This document shows positions 31,401-43,112 of a stretch of DNA of 64,000 bases, one piece after another. Below the pieces are notes generated by a model. The model had not been told where the DNA came from and did no database searches. It worked only from the letters and a program-made list of their open reading frames with translations. The DNA is taken from assembly GCA_002785995.1 (NCBI GenBank), contig NHNV01000095.1, positions 1 through 64,000 on the forward strand. The letters are read 5' to 3'. The position numbers were made by a program, and so were the translations under genes. Source of the stretch: Mycosphaerelloides madeirae. Lineage: Eukaryota > Ascomycota > Dothideomycetes > Mycosphaerellales > Mycosphaerellaceae. Position 1 is the first letter of the stretch. Every line of letters starts with the position of its first letter.

Positions 31401-33134
31401 AAGGCAGAGCATCTCGAGACGAAGCTTGGCGAGGAGCGAAGCCAGCGAAGTGAGATTGAGCGCAATTTGAGCGAGTTGCAAACCCAGCATGATGCCCGGG
31501 CAAGTCAGCTCGAGAGTGCGTCACGACAACTGCGTGATGCAGAGCAGCTTGCTCAAAAGCACGCCGAAGAAGCTCGAACGCATCGCGAGGCTGTTTTGGC
31601 TGGATTTGGCAAGACCTCGGAGCGCGACTTGAACTCCGATGCACATAACGACGAGCGCATCGCCATCCTCCAACAGCAAGTGGACGCTGCTAACACGCTG
31701 GTCCGCCAAAATCAGTCCGCCGCAGATGCTGCGTCAGAGAAGCTTCGACGTGCTGAGGAGCGGATCGCTGGCCTCGAGGCTTATCAAGAGCAAGCCAGTC
31801 GGGAAGGCCTTTCAATCCGGAAGCAGCTTCAAGCGTACATGAAGGAGAACCAAGGTCTCAGCAGCGAGAAAGCTGACCTGGAACAGAGACTCCAGAGGCA
31901 TATGCTGGAGACGAATGCCCTCTCCGTGCAACATGCTTCGCTCAAGGATATCCTGGGCGAACGCGGTGTCAACGCATCAGAAAAGCGTCGATCCCGGGCT
32001 CTGGACTCCCCAATCACTGCTCGTTTCAGCACGCCGGACCTGCAACGCGTGAAAGAACTCGAATCCCAGCTTGAGACCAATGCGAAGAACCACGAAGATC
32101 TGAAGACCCAGTTTGAGGAGATCTCCGAGCGCGGCGACAAGATGAAGCGCGAGTACGAGGAGAAACTCACCGCTCTCGACAACGACCACCAAGCGGCTGT
32201 TAAGTACTTGCGAGGTACGGAGAAGATGCTCTCTAAGATGAAGCAAGAACTTCAGAGAGTCAAGAACGAGAACGGTGACCTCAAGAAGAAGATTGACAAG
32301 GCGAAGGAAGATGGTGCAGGTGATCAGTCTGCCACGTCCAAGTCTGCTGAGTGGGAAGCTGAACACGAGAAGTTGCGATCCGAATTCTCGGCGACTCAGT
32401 CGAGTCTGCAAAACTCCGTGTCTGCGTTGGAGGCTCAGATCGCTACGATGCAAGGTCAACTTCAGTCCACCCAGACCGAGCTGCAATCGACCAGGGATTC
32501 GCACACCTCAGCGCAGAGGGATCTCTCTGCTTTGCAAGCGACACACACTCAATCCCGCGGCGACATCGAGCGCCTGCAGAAGGAGAACGGTCTGCTCGAA
32601 GAGCGCGCCAAGGACGCCGAAAACAAGGTCCAGCTTCTGCTCGACCAAGTCGAGACGAGCGTCGACAACTACCGTCGCCAGTCACGAATATCACAGTCCC
32701 AAGGCCAAGCACCAGCTATCAATGGCGGCTCTGGACACCAGCGCCAACCAAGCGATACCGCCAGCGAAGCCTCGAACCACGTCAAGACCCACAGCAGAAA
32801 CGCTTCTACCGGAGGAGATAGCACCTTCTCCGCAGGCGGCGAATCGAATGCAGACGGCCGAAACAGCATGGCACTCGACAGTCTCGCAAGCGAGTTGGAC
32901 GCTCTGCGAACGCACTGGGAGACGACAAATAAGAACTACCGCTTGTCCGAACGCTTCGATTTTGAGAAGACGCCCACGACGGCTGGCACGGTTGGTGGCA
33001 GCTCCCTCGTCGACTGGAGACGCGGTCTGGAGCTCGACGACGACGACGATCGCCGCACGTCGAAGACCAGCGATCGTGAGAGTAGAGACGATTTGCCTAC
33101 GCCTACGGCGACGACAAGCGGGATGCAATTGTAA
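28413..33134 (+). CDS. Kelch-repeat / coiled-coil cell-end marker, Tea1-like
   Basis: Predicted 1530 residues. Exons are 28413-28757, 28834-29215 and 29269-33134, with GT-AG introns of 76 and 53 nt. About six kelch repeats (residues about 140-445) show the GG doublets and the GxGHxxxxVGxxxYxFGG pattern (for example GSKIYIFGG, RLFLFGGTDG, VMYVFGG). A disordered Pro/Arg-rich linker follows (about 450-700), and then a long alpha-helical coiled coil from about 700 to 1376. The kelch-plus-coiled-coil plan is that of Tea1/Kel1/TeaA, which are delivered on microtubule ends to mark growing tips and recruit formin machinery. The first exon is a Ser/Gly-rich leader starting MSFLFKSSKK. Tea1-type prenylation or membrane anchoring is not obvious. 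The orthology rests on architecture. Confidence 0.88.
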
Positions 33135-33779
33135 GAACTGCTGGTTCGTTGTTTGTATTTTCATGACCGACTACGAAAAAGAACGGGATGGAACAGGACA
33201 GGACAGGCTGCTGGGTGTATGTCTGGAAATGGATCACTGTATTGGCAAAGCGGCTTTTGGGGGAGTAAAGCTTGTTTTCACTATGAATGGGATGGAATTG
33301 CGATGTGTGTTCTGGCGCAAGAACACGCTCCTTTTGAGATGGCGGCGAAGTTGATGCTGCTTTTTTCTGTAGATATATATACCCTGGCCAGCGGTTTTTC
33401 TTTCTTCTTTGCTGTAAAACTGAGAATCGAGGAATCACGAGACAAATGGGTTTCTTTTCTGATTCGAGGGTTCCTTTGCTGATTGATTAGTCCGCCGGAT
33501 TCGAGGATCGAGTTGGATCTTAAGATGTGAGTTCCTTTCTGATGCGAGGGTTTCTTTGCTTATTGATGTCGTCGCAGGATTTGAGGATCGATTCCGGCCT
33601 GCTACTTGCACGAGATAGGCCAAGGGGCGCATTAGTTCCAGATCTCACCTCACTTGCTGCTGGAAAAGGCAAGTCCTTGCTAGAAGAGATTGATGGAGCT
33701 CATATAGCTCTCTCTTGAGCTCCCCTTCGAACATTGATCTCTGATTTCCCGACCTCACTTCATCACCAACAGAAGAAAC
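33135..33779. other. Intergenic with an 80-bp tandem duplication
   Basis: Two diverged copies of a 65-bp segment lie at 33452-33516 and 33532-33596 (period 80 bp), sharing TTTCTGATTCGAGGGTT, TTTGCT, ATTGAT and GATTCGAGGATCGA. The region is the 3' flank of the Tea1-like gene and the promoter of the amidase. No gene is seen. Confidence 0.65.
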
Positions 33780-35533
33780 ATGCCTAAACGTCCAATGCCT
33801 CTCCTCCAACCCGCCAACGCTCCCTTGCCCAAGGGTACAGAGGCTTTTGAGAAGCGGAGGGAGGAGTTGATTCAGGAGCTCAACGACTCCATTCCGCAGG
33901 AATTTTATCTCGATCAGGGGATTGTCGATAATCCTCCCGCGAACGTCACTGGTATCCCAAGATCTTGCGGCCTTCTCAGCGATCGAGAACTAGCCATTAC
34001 AGAGATCTTCGATGCCACCGAGCTCGCGGCGAGGATTGCAATGAAAGAATACACAGCCGTCGAAGTCGCCACAGCCTTCTGCAAACGCGCTGCAATTGCA
34101 CAACAACTCACCTGTTGCCTCACGCAATTCTTCATGGACGAAGCGGTGCAGAGGGCACGGGATTTAGATGCTTTTTTGGAGAGGGAGGGGGGCGTTGTAG
34201 GTCCTCTGCATGGAGTGCCGGTCAGTGTGAAAGAGCATATGATGCTCAAGGGGCACTTTACGAGTTTTGGGTTTTTGAGTAGTCGGGGGAAAGAGAGGGA
34301 GCGGAGGGATGCGCCATTGATTGAGACGTTGAGGAAGGCGGGGGCGGTGTTTTATTGCAAGACCAATCAGCCGCAGGGGATCATGCATTTGGAGGTGAGT
34401 GTTGCTTTTTGAATGAAAGAATAGGGATTGGTTTTGGCTGATCGTGGCGTGGACAGACGGATTCTTGGTACGGCCGGACTCTCAATCCGCACAATACAGC
34501 TCTTTCGGCTGGAGGCAGCACAGGAGGCGAAGCAGCGCTCATCGCTATGCGCGGTTCGATTCTTGGACTGGGAACAGATATCGGAGGCTCGATCCGTGGA
34601 CCTTCTGCTTTCTGTGGGATCTTCGGGTTCAAACCGACCACTTACACCCTCACGACAGAGGACATGGGAAGTCCATACGGGTTCCCTGCAGAACTCAACG
34701 TCCTCGTCTCCATCGGTCCCATGACAAGATCTCTACGAGATATCAATATGTTTATGGACATTCAGATCGCCGCAAACCACCACCTTCACGACCCTCGAAT
34801 CGTCCCTCTCCCCTGGACCCCCTACCCTCCCCGAAATCGCAAAATCCGCATCGGAATGATGCTCAACGACGGCGACATAACACCCCAACCGCCCGTCCTC
34901 GCCGCCCTCACCTGGGCCCAAACCAAACTCTCCGCAGATCCGCGCTTCGAACTGAAACTCTACACCCCCTACAACTCTGCCGAAGCAATGCAGCTCCTCA
35001 CGCAATCCTACTGGCCCGACAATGGCCTCAACACTACTTCTGCTCTCGCAGCTACAGGCGAGCCGATGTACCCTCTCACCAAAGCCGTCCTCGGCCTTCC
35101 CTCCCCTGCACCTACAGCAGAGAAAACAGCCTCGGAAGTCTCCGCCCTCCGTGTAACCCGCGACAAATTCCGCGCAGCTTTCACGTCGCATTTCTCCGCC
35201 CAAGAAATCGACGTAGTCCTCGCGCCTTGTTTCGTCGGTACGGCATGTAAACACGATACAGCGCTGTACTGGAATTACACTGGGCTGTGGAATTATGTTG
35301 ATTATCCGGGGCTTGTTGTGCCTACGCCGATCAAAGCGGAGAAAGGGATGAAGTATGCGGAGGACTACGTGCCTTTGAGTGAGCGATGCGAGCACGTGAA
35401 GGCGATGTGGGAGGAGAGGGGATTTGAGGGCGCGCCGGTGGATTTGCAGGTTGTTGGGAGGAGGTTTGGGGATGCGGAGATGGTTGGGATTGTAGGGGTC
35501 ATGGAGGAGGTTTTGGGGTGGCGGGTTGCTTGA
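33780..35533 (+). CDS. Acetamidase-type amidase (amidase signature family)
   Basis: Predicted 563-residue cytosolic hydrolase of the amidase signature family, resembling fungal acetamidase/general amidase, which releases ammonia from amides for use as a nitrogen source. Exons are 33780-34394 and 34457-35533, with a 62-nt GT-AG intron. The catalytic Ser-cisSer-Lys triad is present: Lys151 in VSVKEHM, Ser226 in GGSTGGE and Ser250 in GTDIGGSIR. Without the splice the signature would be cut, so the intron is well supported. Length is normal for the family. The substrate cannot be told from sequence. It is tandem with the Tea1-like gene and convergent with the DUF6606 pseudogene. Confidence 0.92.
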
Positions 35534-35755
35534 GTTATCTGCGAGGAGTAGATTGATCGAAAAAGATCTCTAGGGATGTTTTTTGGGTTTGAGCGGGGTC
35601 TCGAGAAGATGCAAAATGGTTGCTCGAAGCTCTATATCTAGAAATGAAGACATAATGATATTCATCCCGCAGAACCAGAGAGTCGAAAGCACCGTCTTCT
35701 CGCTTCATGGTCGCAATAGCCGGCTACATCAATTACGTAGCCCAGGAATTGTTTT

Positions 35756-38700
35756 TCAGTGGCTTAAGATGCTCGCCTCGCAGGTAGAGGTCTTTATTCC
35801 TATTGTGTGGCCTAGCAAGTAGCCATCACTGTCGAGTTGACAGGGCAGGAAGGTCTCGCACCGCAGAGAAGAGAAGGCGGTGGTATATCCGTCGAAACGA
35901 TTGAGGATAGTACCTGACATCGCGAACTTCTCGACGTCTGGGTAAAGTTGGTGTTTGGCTGGATTCGCAGCTTGAGCTCGCTGAATCTCACGCTCTTGTT
36001 CAATCTCTGGAAATAGCTCGCGCTCTTGTTCTTCTTGGAGCACATGTTGTTCAAGTAGTGAACATAGCCAAAGTGCGCATAAACAAGAACATGACTGTTA
36101 TTGTTATTATATGTGATTGTCTACAAGTACACATGCAAGGAGAAGAGCAGGTGTACGTCAGCATTGCAGCATTGTAGCAAAGCGGCAGTGGCACCCATAT
36201 GAGTATGCTCCTGACAGAAGGAGCATCCCCAAATCACAACAGCACACTCGATTTGAAGATGGTGATATCGAACTTCTCACATCTCGCCGCACTGTCTTGG
36301 AATTCCCGGCTGTCTGTCAGGCTGAACATTGCAGGATCAGCACTGACTTGACGAATGCGGTATCATTCTTACAAAGACTGCGCTTCCGACTCCAGCAACT
36401 CCGAAGCAACGTCTTTTGTCAAACTTCTGTCCCCCTGTTTGATCTTGTGTGGCACTCCATGTCTTTTCCTGCCGAACGAAACGCTCTCCTTGGACTGCCC
36501 ATAGCGTCAGATTGCGACGAATATCAGCAAGAGTTTCTTTCATTGACCACTCGAGAACATCAGACACAGAGAGGGAGTCAGGGCAAGCCTCGGGAATCGC
36601 TTCCAGAATCTTGGCCTGAATTTCCTCAGAGATGCAAGAAACGATGGTCTGTCTCTTCTCGAGTTTTCTCATTCGCATACATGAAGTTGGAAGCCAGCTT
36701 GAGCTGGATGCCTAAGGCATGTACGCTGACTCAGCACACACATGGCACTCTTTCAGTCGTGTGCTTTCTCCTTACATAGAATCATCAATCATCTCGAGTT
36801 ACGTGAATCCCCTCCATCCAACTCATGCTTGTACGAGGCGGTCTTCCGTGAGTCTGAGTTCTAGCGTGACGGCTGCCATATAGTGCAGTGGCAAGACCAT
36901 ATCGATCCCGCGAGGTGAGCCTCGTCCAAAATTAATCAAGCAAGCATCGACACGGGACTGATATGACGATATCCGAAGAAGCTCAACTCGGCCGGAGCGA
37001 TCTACAATGCAAGTGTTGTCGGCATTATCGATGTAGACCACAGCCTCCTTGGAGTCGTGGCGCAGCTTCAATCAGGCTCCGACCATTTCCAGATTGTCCA
37101 ATTCGAGGATCTGAGTGCCGGTCTTGAATGAACGATAGCAGGTGGCCAGCGTATGACTTTGCTTGGACAACCCGTACGGTCTTGAAACTGTTCGCTGGTT
37201 GAAGGAGAAATTCGAGCACATGCCATCACTGAGGCTATACCAGAAGACAAATCTCTCAAGAAAAGGCGTGGATATACGTTCTCCAGTGAGCTACTAGACA
37301 CGGTCTCGTAGATACCGTGCGATTCTGTAGCACGAACGATCAGTTGACCGGCATCCATGCCTAGTTCCACTACGCAGCCTTCGAAATCGCGCTTCGTCGA
37401 GAATTGGAAGCCAGGTCTTGACATCGGCATGACCTCGACAGTGGCATCCCTGAACAGGACGCCGAACAAAGGGCCCTTGCGGTAGTCCTTCGTAGGCTGG
37501 TCGAGAGGCAAGCCATTGACGAGTAGCTCTCCAGTCGGTAAGTCGTAGTTTACGATCAGATTATTGTTGCCGTCAATATGAACTTCTGTTGTGAGCTAGT
37601 GTTTGAACGTCAGTGACCACCCGGTAGGGCTTGCTGCGAAAGCTGCCCATGCTCGCTTGATAGCTGTGTTGACACCACTCTCATTCTGCGCAAGAATCCG
37701 AAAGCTGCGATGTAGAAGTCGCTTTAAGCGGAAGAAAGGGCGAGCAATACGGGCATCGTTCATCGAGTGAGCAACGAGCAAATACCGCCACTGGAGCGGG
37801 AATCCAGGTAGGCCTCCGCTCTCGAAAGTCTTCTCATCTGGTCTATGAAAGGCAGCAGCAGCGCTTGAAGCACGTTTGGAGAAATCCCAATGGCGTAATC
37901 TCTCAATAGATTGCAGGACTGAACCGCAACTTGATCGCAAGCGATACAAAGCACTGTAATTGTAAGGACGATCAAAGATATTCCTTCTGGATTGTCCACA
38001 TAGGCGGTGCTGGCAAGCGAGTGGTAATGCTTGATCACTTCGCAAAGAACGCTGCACGACGAATTATCACCACTGCCCTCTGCGCCACGGGTCGAGACCC
38101 AACTGCCGAGATATTGATCAACCTGACGCTCAAATTGTTGAAGATTTGCACGGCGTAAGGGACGTTCGCATTATGTGGAAGAAGATCAGGGAGATTGCCA
38201 GAGCTGCAATCCAATAGTCCGTCCATAGGTCGAAAATCCGTGGCGTCGCCAGAAGCCTTGCGAGAGTGGATTGTGTGGATGTATTCGGCCAGGCGTGCCA
38301 AATCAACCAGGGTATCGTCTTCGAAGTTCCTTAATTTTGGCATGGATACATGGGAAGTTTTGCATTTCTGCACATTTCTCCAATGGTCACAGATCATCTC
38401 ATGACAGGATTGCAAAGTCTTGTCAAACACGGCCGCGACAGAGGCATAGAGTGAATTGTCCTCAGCGAGAAGCTTCTGCCGTTTTCGATCGATCTTCGCA
38501 TTCATGATGTAGGATGGCTCGACTGGAAACTCCAGCTGCGCTGAGAACTGTAATGCCGAAATAAGAACACGATCTATGACGAGCAGCATCGCATTCTTGT
38601 AGAGGTCGCGATATCTGTCTGATCGTAGTAACGTGAGTCGTAATGCAACGCGAACGAAAAGTCAAATTGGCGATCTTCGCCATAGACGCCCAGCATATTT

Positions 38701-39391
38701 CCATAACACCTCATCTCTCGTGTGCTTGGACAACGCGACTGATATGGTGTGGGGTTTTCCCAAGCCCCTCAACATGCCGAAGAAAAGTTCGGAAATGATG
38801 GCAGGTCGGGGAGTATCGCGATCTCCGTCATGTTTCACTCCAGCCTTCTTGGATTTGGGTTGCATCTCTGCTACTCTTTGGGGAGACATGGTTGACCGAT
38901 TATTGGAAATCGTAGAGATGAAATACTTTTCCTGCAAGAGTGCCAAGTCCACGGATACTGCAAGGGCAGAAAATGTACGAATAAGTCTTCCACGAGTGGA
39001 AATGACAACCTCGTTGCTGGCCGAGCTCGAATTCCTCAAATACCAGCTGTGACTTCTCGCGAGTAATCATCGACCCAGCATTCCGTGCAGAAATCTTGAT
39101 CGCAATGGTTTGGCCTTCCAGAATATCCTTCAACGCCTGATAAAACACCGTCTCGTGAACAGCGGCGTCGGCTCCGTCGTGAAGGGTCTCCACGTTTGCC
39201 AATAGAGCAATTGCATTCTCCACGGCAGTAGATTGGTAGCCGAGAACAGTGCGAAGGTCTTTGAGAGCGCCTCTCACAAGGTTGACGATTGTGAGTTCGG
39301 TACCGGAATCCTCCTTCTGTGGCAGTTCCAGAGGAAGGAAGACATGGTTGACGAGATGCAGGATGTGGTGGGGATTCACGTCGTGAGCCAT
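35756..39391 (-). pseudogene. DUF6606/DUF3638-family giant protein, collapsed pseudogene
   Basis: Fragments of a family whose intact members are about 3000 residues long lie in order on the minus strand. From the ATG at 39391: MAHDVNPHHILHLVNHVFLP, the DUF6606 start, to about 39,030. A one-base frameshift follows, then the RGRLIRTFS and VAEMQPKSKKAG blocks. An in-frame TGA replaces a family Trp after RRSPI (about 38,670), and another frameshift falls at about 38,040. A deletion of several hundred residues near 37,765 is followed by a LLVNGLPLDQPTKDY block (to about 37,220). Then the far-downstream pieces: a SLSVSDVLEWSMKETL and RRNLTLWAVQG block (36,680-36,340) and EQERELFPEIEQERE (about 36,040). 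Well over 1000 residues are missing at 36.7-36.8 kb, exactly where a 122-bp dispersed repeat sits. Family function is poorly known. Confidence 0.85.
36714..36835 (-). repeat. 122-bp dispersed repeat, copy 2, inside the DUF6606 pseudogene
   Basis: Reverse-complement match to 10572-10693 (blocks CAGTCGTGTGCTTTCTCCTT, CTCGAGTTACGTGAATCC). It separates the N-terminal two-fifths of the pseudogene from its far C-terminal pieces, so it marks the junction of the large internal deletion. Possibly a solo LTR or MITE remnant. Confidence 0.75.
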
Positions 39392-40457
39392 CTCGTAGCG
39401 AACGGCCGAGTTAGAAGGCACTGGTGAGTTGAAGATGCGCGGCAAATGCCGTCTTCAAGGAGGTCGAGAGGTTGATATTATGCACCGCTCAATTTCGGAG
39501 ATGGAAAACAAGGGTTCGCGGAGGCCGAGTGCCAAGGGAAGTCTTTGATGCGTTGATTATGGACTCTCACCGTGACGCGGGTGTTCTCTGGCACTGAAAG
39601 CGAATAGGGCCAAAGCGAAGCGAGGAGCAGCGAATAGCAGCAAGGAGATACCGACTCAGTGTTTCTGCAGAAAGTCAGCGTGATAGCGGGAGGCGGCTTT
39701 GATTGCTGTGATGGTGCTTTATCCTGGCGCTGGGACGGCGAGCGGAGTAACGCGGCGAGAAGAGCGGTGAGGGGTGCCACCGTTTGAAGTGAATGGGCGC
39801 TGCAATCACATGCAAATAGTCCTACGGAACCCTGCATTTTCCAGGCCGCCACGACTCTTAATGCCGCACGCTTATCAGTGGACATCACCCATGTCCTTGT
39901 ATCATCAATCAACATGTGAAATGTCTGAGTTGGCAGCGGAAGGTCGCAGGAACAAGATTGTGAGTTCATGGTGTGTGAATATTTCGATCCCGCGAATAAT
40001 GCGAACTGATCGTATTCTTCGTGACGAGAAGCTCCAAGATGGTCCCAGTAGAACAAATGCTCCTTATTCCAGGGGATGTCCTTTACGACTATGGTAGACA
40101 CGAAATATAGATGAAGTAAGTCGATGTGGCGTTGATTTTTATGGAAAGAGGAAGCAGGAACAATTGAGATGGAAAAGTCGTGGCTGCCTCAGGCATCACA
40201 CTAGTCTAAATCGATCAGCACCGCATCTCCTCTTCGATTCTCCAAGTCTCCCACTTCGATCTTTGTGCAACCCACCATTACCCTACGCACATGTACATCC
40301 ACTCCACCCCTTCTCGGACTCCTCGGCCATATACTGGGACTTCTAGATCTGGCGCCCAGATCTGCTAAGTACCCTTTTCGAACCGTTATGAAGCGCCTAC
40401 GGCCTTAGGAAAGGTATCCTTATCGAGACGCTACGAGCACGACGTTGAACTACGAAA
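39392..40457. other. Intergenic between DUF6606 relic and F-box gene
   Basis: A minus-strand frame (40101-39478, 207 codons) opens with GTG rather than ATG and resembles nothing, so it is not called. Near the right end lies the palindrome at 40345-40363. The last 100 bp are the 5' leader of the F-box gene. Confidence 0.4.
40345..40363. promoter_or_regulatory. 19-bp near-perfect palindrome upstream of the F-box gene
   Basis: AGATCTGG and CCAGATCT face each other across a CGC centre (8-bp arms, 3-bp spacer), about 95 bp before the start codon. The symmetry and place suggest a dimeric regulator site, but no known motif is claimed. Confidence 0.35.
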
Positions 40458-43112
40458 ATGGCTTCTTTTCAGCTCCTGCATAAATTTCCCGAGGAACTTC
40501 TCGCAATCATACTGGAACAAATACCCCGCGACCAGTTGTTCTCATTCACTCTTGCTTCCAAGTGGTGCTACTCCGCAGCCACGCCACACATCTGGAAAGA
40601 GGTCGAGTTAATGGATTGCAAGACGTTACACAGCGATGGCGTTTATGACGACCACGATGACACACCTCTTATCAAAATGCTTATCATTCTTGCGACGTAT
40701 GTTACCCCCTTCATTATACCTAATACGGGTCATTTGAAAATAAATGCCAAAGCCCTTGGAACGACGACGACGGCAACACATCAGCTACTGGGGTGTCTTG
40801 GAGAAAATACGACTGACACGAACAACAGGAAACCAAGGATAGCCTCGTGCGTACAAGTTTTAACGCACCAATGTCATCTTCCGCCGCCAGCAATATTCCA
40901 GGAGCTGCCGTACACTCACTTCAACAGCCAGACTTTATCGATAGATCCCAGAACTATCAGACTGGTCCAGCTTGCAGTCAAGAACATCACAAATCTCCGC
41001 ACCCTGCGTATTATACTCGGCCATCCTGGCCTTACTGACGCGCTACTACGATGCTTCTTCGACACCGCTCGGGTGCAGCCAAACTCTGGATATCAAAGGA
41101 TACGCAAGCTGTGGCTGGAGAATTGTCGGATCAGCTGCGGTCTCAACCCTACCATAGCAACTCATCCCTACAACCTACCATTATCTTGTGATTTCTCTGG
41201 CCTTGAGTGTATTCGACTTCGGCGTCTTCCGATGAGGCCAGGAGTCTCGTTTGCTGATAGCAAGACGCCTGCCCGCTTTGTGTACTGTCGAGGGGGCAAT
41301 CAGAACTCATTCCACGATGGTCTTGGAGGGAGCTATCTCACCACGAGTATTGAAAGCAATGCCGAGAGTTTCGAAGGAGAGAAACATGAACTCTGGCTCT
41401 CTCAGAACGGACACCCCAGGCAATGTGTGGTATCACCATTGGAGAGCTTTTACGAACCAGTCTTCTTCTTCGACGATTCTATCTACAAGACCATTCAAGA
41501 CCTCGTTGCCCTTCCGGAACATATCATACATAATCGCTCGATGTCACGGCGGCAAAGAGCAGAGCAAGCGTACCGCGGAAATTGGCTCGATCCTGCAGAC
41601 ATGGCCAAACACGAAGCAGATATGTGGTGGAAGAAAACGCACCGAGAGCAGATTCCGTCAGCTGAAGCTGCCATACTGATGCTTCAAAGCACCAACGCAA
41701 CTTTGACCTCCTTGAACCTCGACTGGATACAGACTGTCCCTCCGAAGCTCGGCTACTCACACGATGGACGAGTGTGCGATCGCGCGACATCCATGTTCAT
41801 CAATCTCTTCCAATGCAGATTCCCGCACCTTCGAGCGCTGCAGATGAGGAATTGCGTTGTTCCTGAGACGGTCTTGCCAAGGCATCTCTATCTACTGGAC
41901 AGGTGCGGTCGGTGCCAACTACCTCACCACAACGATGACACTTGGGTTCGCCCCGTTCGGGATACCGTCACTGGGGAAGAGTACTCATCGGATCTTGCTC
42001 CCCTCAAATTTATGGAAGCTCATTTTAACCTCCAATGCCTGGCTTGGCCAATAGATCGGTTCTTCTCTCCAACCAAGATCGGCAAACAAGAGGGAGCAGA
42101 TGCTGTTGTCGACAACCTCGGAAGAAACTTGGTTGAGCTTCGAGTTGACACCTTTTATACCGGCTCGGACGAACCTCAAAGCGAAGAATTCGACTGTCCG
42201 ATGCCTTTATGGAGAAACGCACGACGACGCTTCATCACAGACTTTGCAACACGGATGTCAAGACTCGAGACGATCAAAATCGAAGGTGGACTGCCTCGGG
42301 ACGAGCGCCGGGAAATCGTGCGTGCTCTGCATGCCTGCCCGTTGAAGAAAATCGTCATGATTGGCGTATCATGTCCTCTTGGTAACTCTTGGAGTAATGA
42401 CGAGGGCTTTGAACTGAACGACGAAAATCTCTTTGGCATGGAGGGCGAAGATGAAGATGCTGTCTTCGCGTATGGCGCACAGGACCCTCAGTCGCCAGCC
42501 GAGAACTTCAGATACGAACCGCAATGGGGCTGGAAGGGCCAGCCTCCGATGTTATGGACCATCGCATCCTTTCATCGGGAGACTGTGCGCGAGCTCAAGT
42601 TCTGCGGGTATAGGGGTTCCTCAATGCTATTTGTACCTGCACCGATCTCGAAGCCTCTGCTTGCGCCTCTCAAACACTTCCACAACCTGGAGTCGGTCAT
42701 TATGAGTTTCTGGCTGGATACCTTCTTCGAACGCGTTAATCAGGAGAAAGAGATCATCCAGTACTGGTGCAATACCCGCTCCCCGTCGTCTACTGCGTTG
42801 GTCACTATCACAGATGATGAGCCTGAAGGGTGGGAGAAGGAGCTGAGGACGAAGTACACACCCAACGCTCTCGCTTGGCATGTCACCAACTTTATAGGAC
42901 CCTACCTCAGCGAGAAGGCCAAGTCGAGGGAAGGAGGTGTTCGTGTGCGAGCGAGCTTTGGTCTGGGAGACTGGGGCGGTATGTTCGATCTGGATCTGTG
43001 GGTGGGTAAAGGGAGCCTTGGGAGCGATGTCTGCAAGAGCTTCAAGGGACCGAGAGAGGAATTGGAGCCAGGGAGGAGGAAGTGTAAGCTGGAGAGCCGC
43101 GGGTGGTTCTAA
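40458..43112 (+). CDS. F-box protein (substrate adaptor of an SCF-type ubiquitin ligase)
   Basis: Predicted 840 residues when spliced. Residues about 8-50 form an F-box (LHKFPEELLAIILEQIP, then LFSFTLASKWCYSAATPHIW), which in this class binds Skp1. The remainder has the leucine-spaced segments of a degenerate LRR-like substrate domain (RTLRIILGH, LRALQMRNC, LTSLNLDW). The frame is open from 40458 to the stop, but 40697-40828 has a GTATGT donor, a CTGAC branch site and an AACAG acceptor. Its removal (132 nt, 44 codons) joins ILAT to KPRIAS, giving a smoother protein, so exons 40458-40696 and 40829-43112 are preferred. The unspliced form would be 884 residues. The target is unknown. Confidence 0.82.
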   Translation: MASFQLLHKFPEELLAIILEQIPRDQLFSFTLASKWCYSAATPHIWKEVELMDCKTLHSDGVYDDHDDTPLIKMLIILATYVTPFIIPNTGHLKINAKALGTTTTATHQLLGCLGENTTDTNNRKPRIASCVQVLTHQCHLPPPAIFQELPYTHFNSQTLSIDPRTIRLVQLAVKNITNLRTLRIILGHPGLTDALLRCFFDTARVQPNSGYQRIRKLWLENCRISCGLNPTIATHPYNLPLSCDFSGLECIRLRRLPMRPGVSFADSKTPARFVYCRGGNQNSFHDGLGGSYLTTSIESNAESFEGEKHELWLSQNGHPRQCVVSPLESFYEPVFFFDDSIYKTIQDLVALPEHIIHNRSMSRRQRAEQAYRGNWLDPADMAKHEADMWWKKTHREQIPSAEAAILMLQSTNATLTSLNLDWIQTVPPKLGYSHDGRVCDRATSMFINLFQCRFPHLRALQMRNCVVPETVLPRHLYLLDRCGRCQLPHHNDDTWVRPVRDTVTGEEYSSDLAPLKFMEAHFNLQCLAWPIDRFFSPTKIGKQEGADAVVDNLGRNLVELRVDTFYTGSDEPQSEEFDCPMPLWRNARRRFITDFATRMSRLETIKIEGGLPRDERREIVRALHACPLKKIVMIGVSCPLGNSWSNDEGFELNDENLFGMEGEDEDAVFAYGAQDPQSPAENFRYEPQWGWKGQPPMLWTIASFHRETVRELKFCGYRGSSMLFVPAPISKPLLAPLKHFHNLESVIMSFWLDTFFERVNQEKEIIQYWCNTRSPSSTALVTITDDEPEGWEKELRTKYTPNALAWHVTNFIGPYLSEKAKSREGGVRVRASFGLGDWGGMFDLDLWVGKGSLGSDVCKSFKGPREELEPGRRKCKLESRGWF

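Noticed and set aside
39478..40101. 207-codon minus-strand frame before the F-box gene
   Set aside because: It opens with GTG, the first ATG is deep inside, and no motif is visible.
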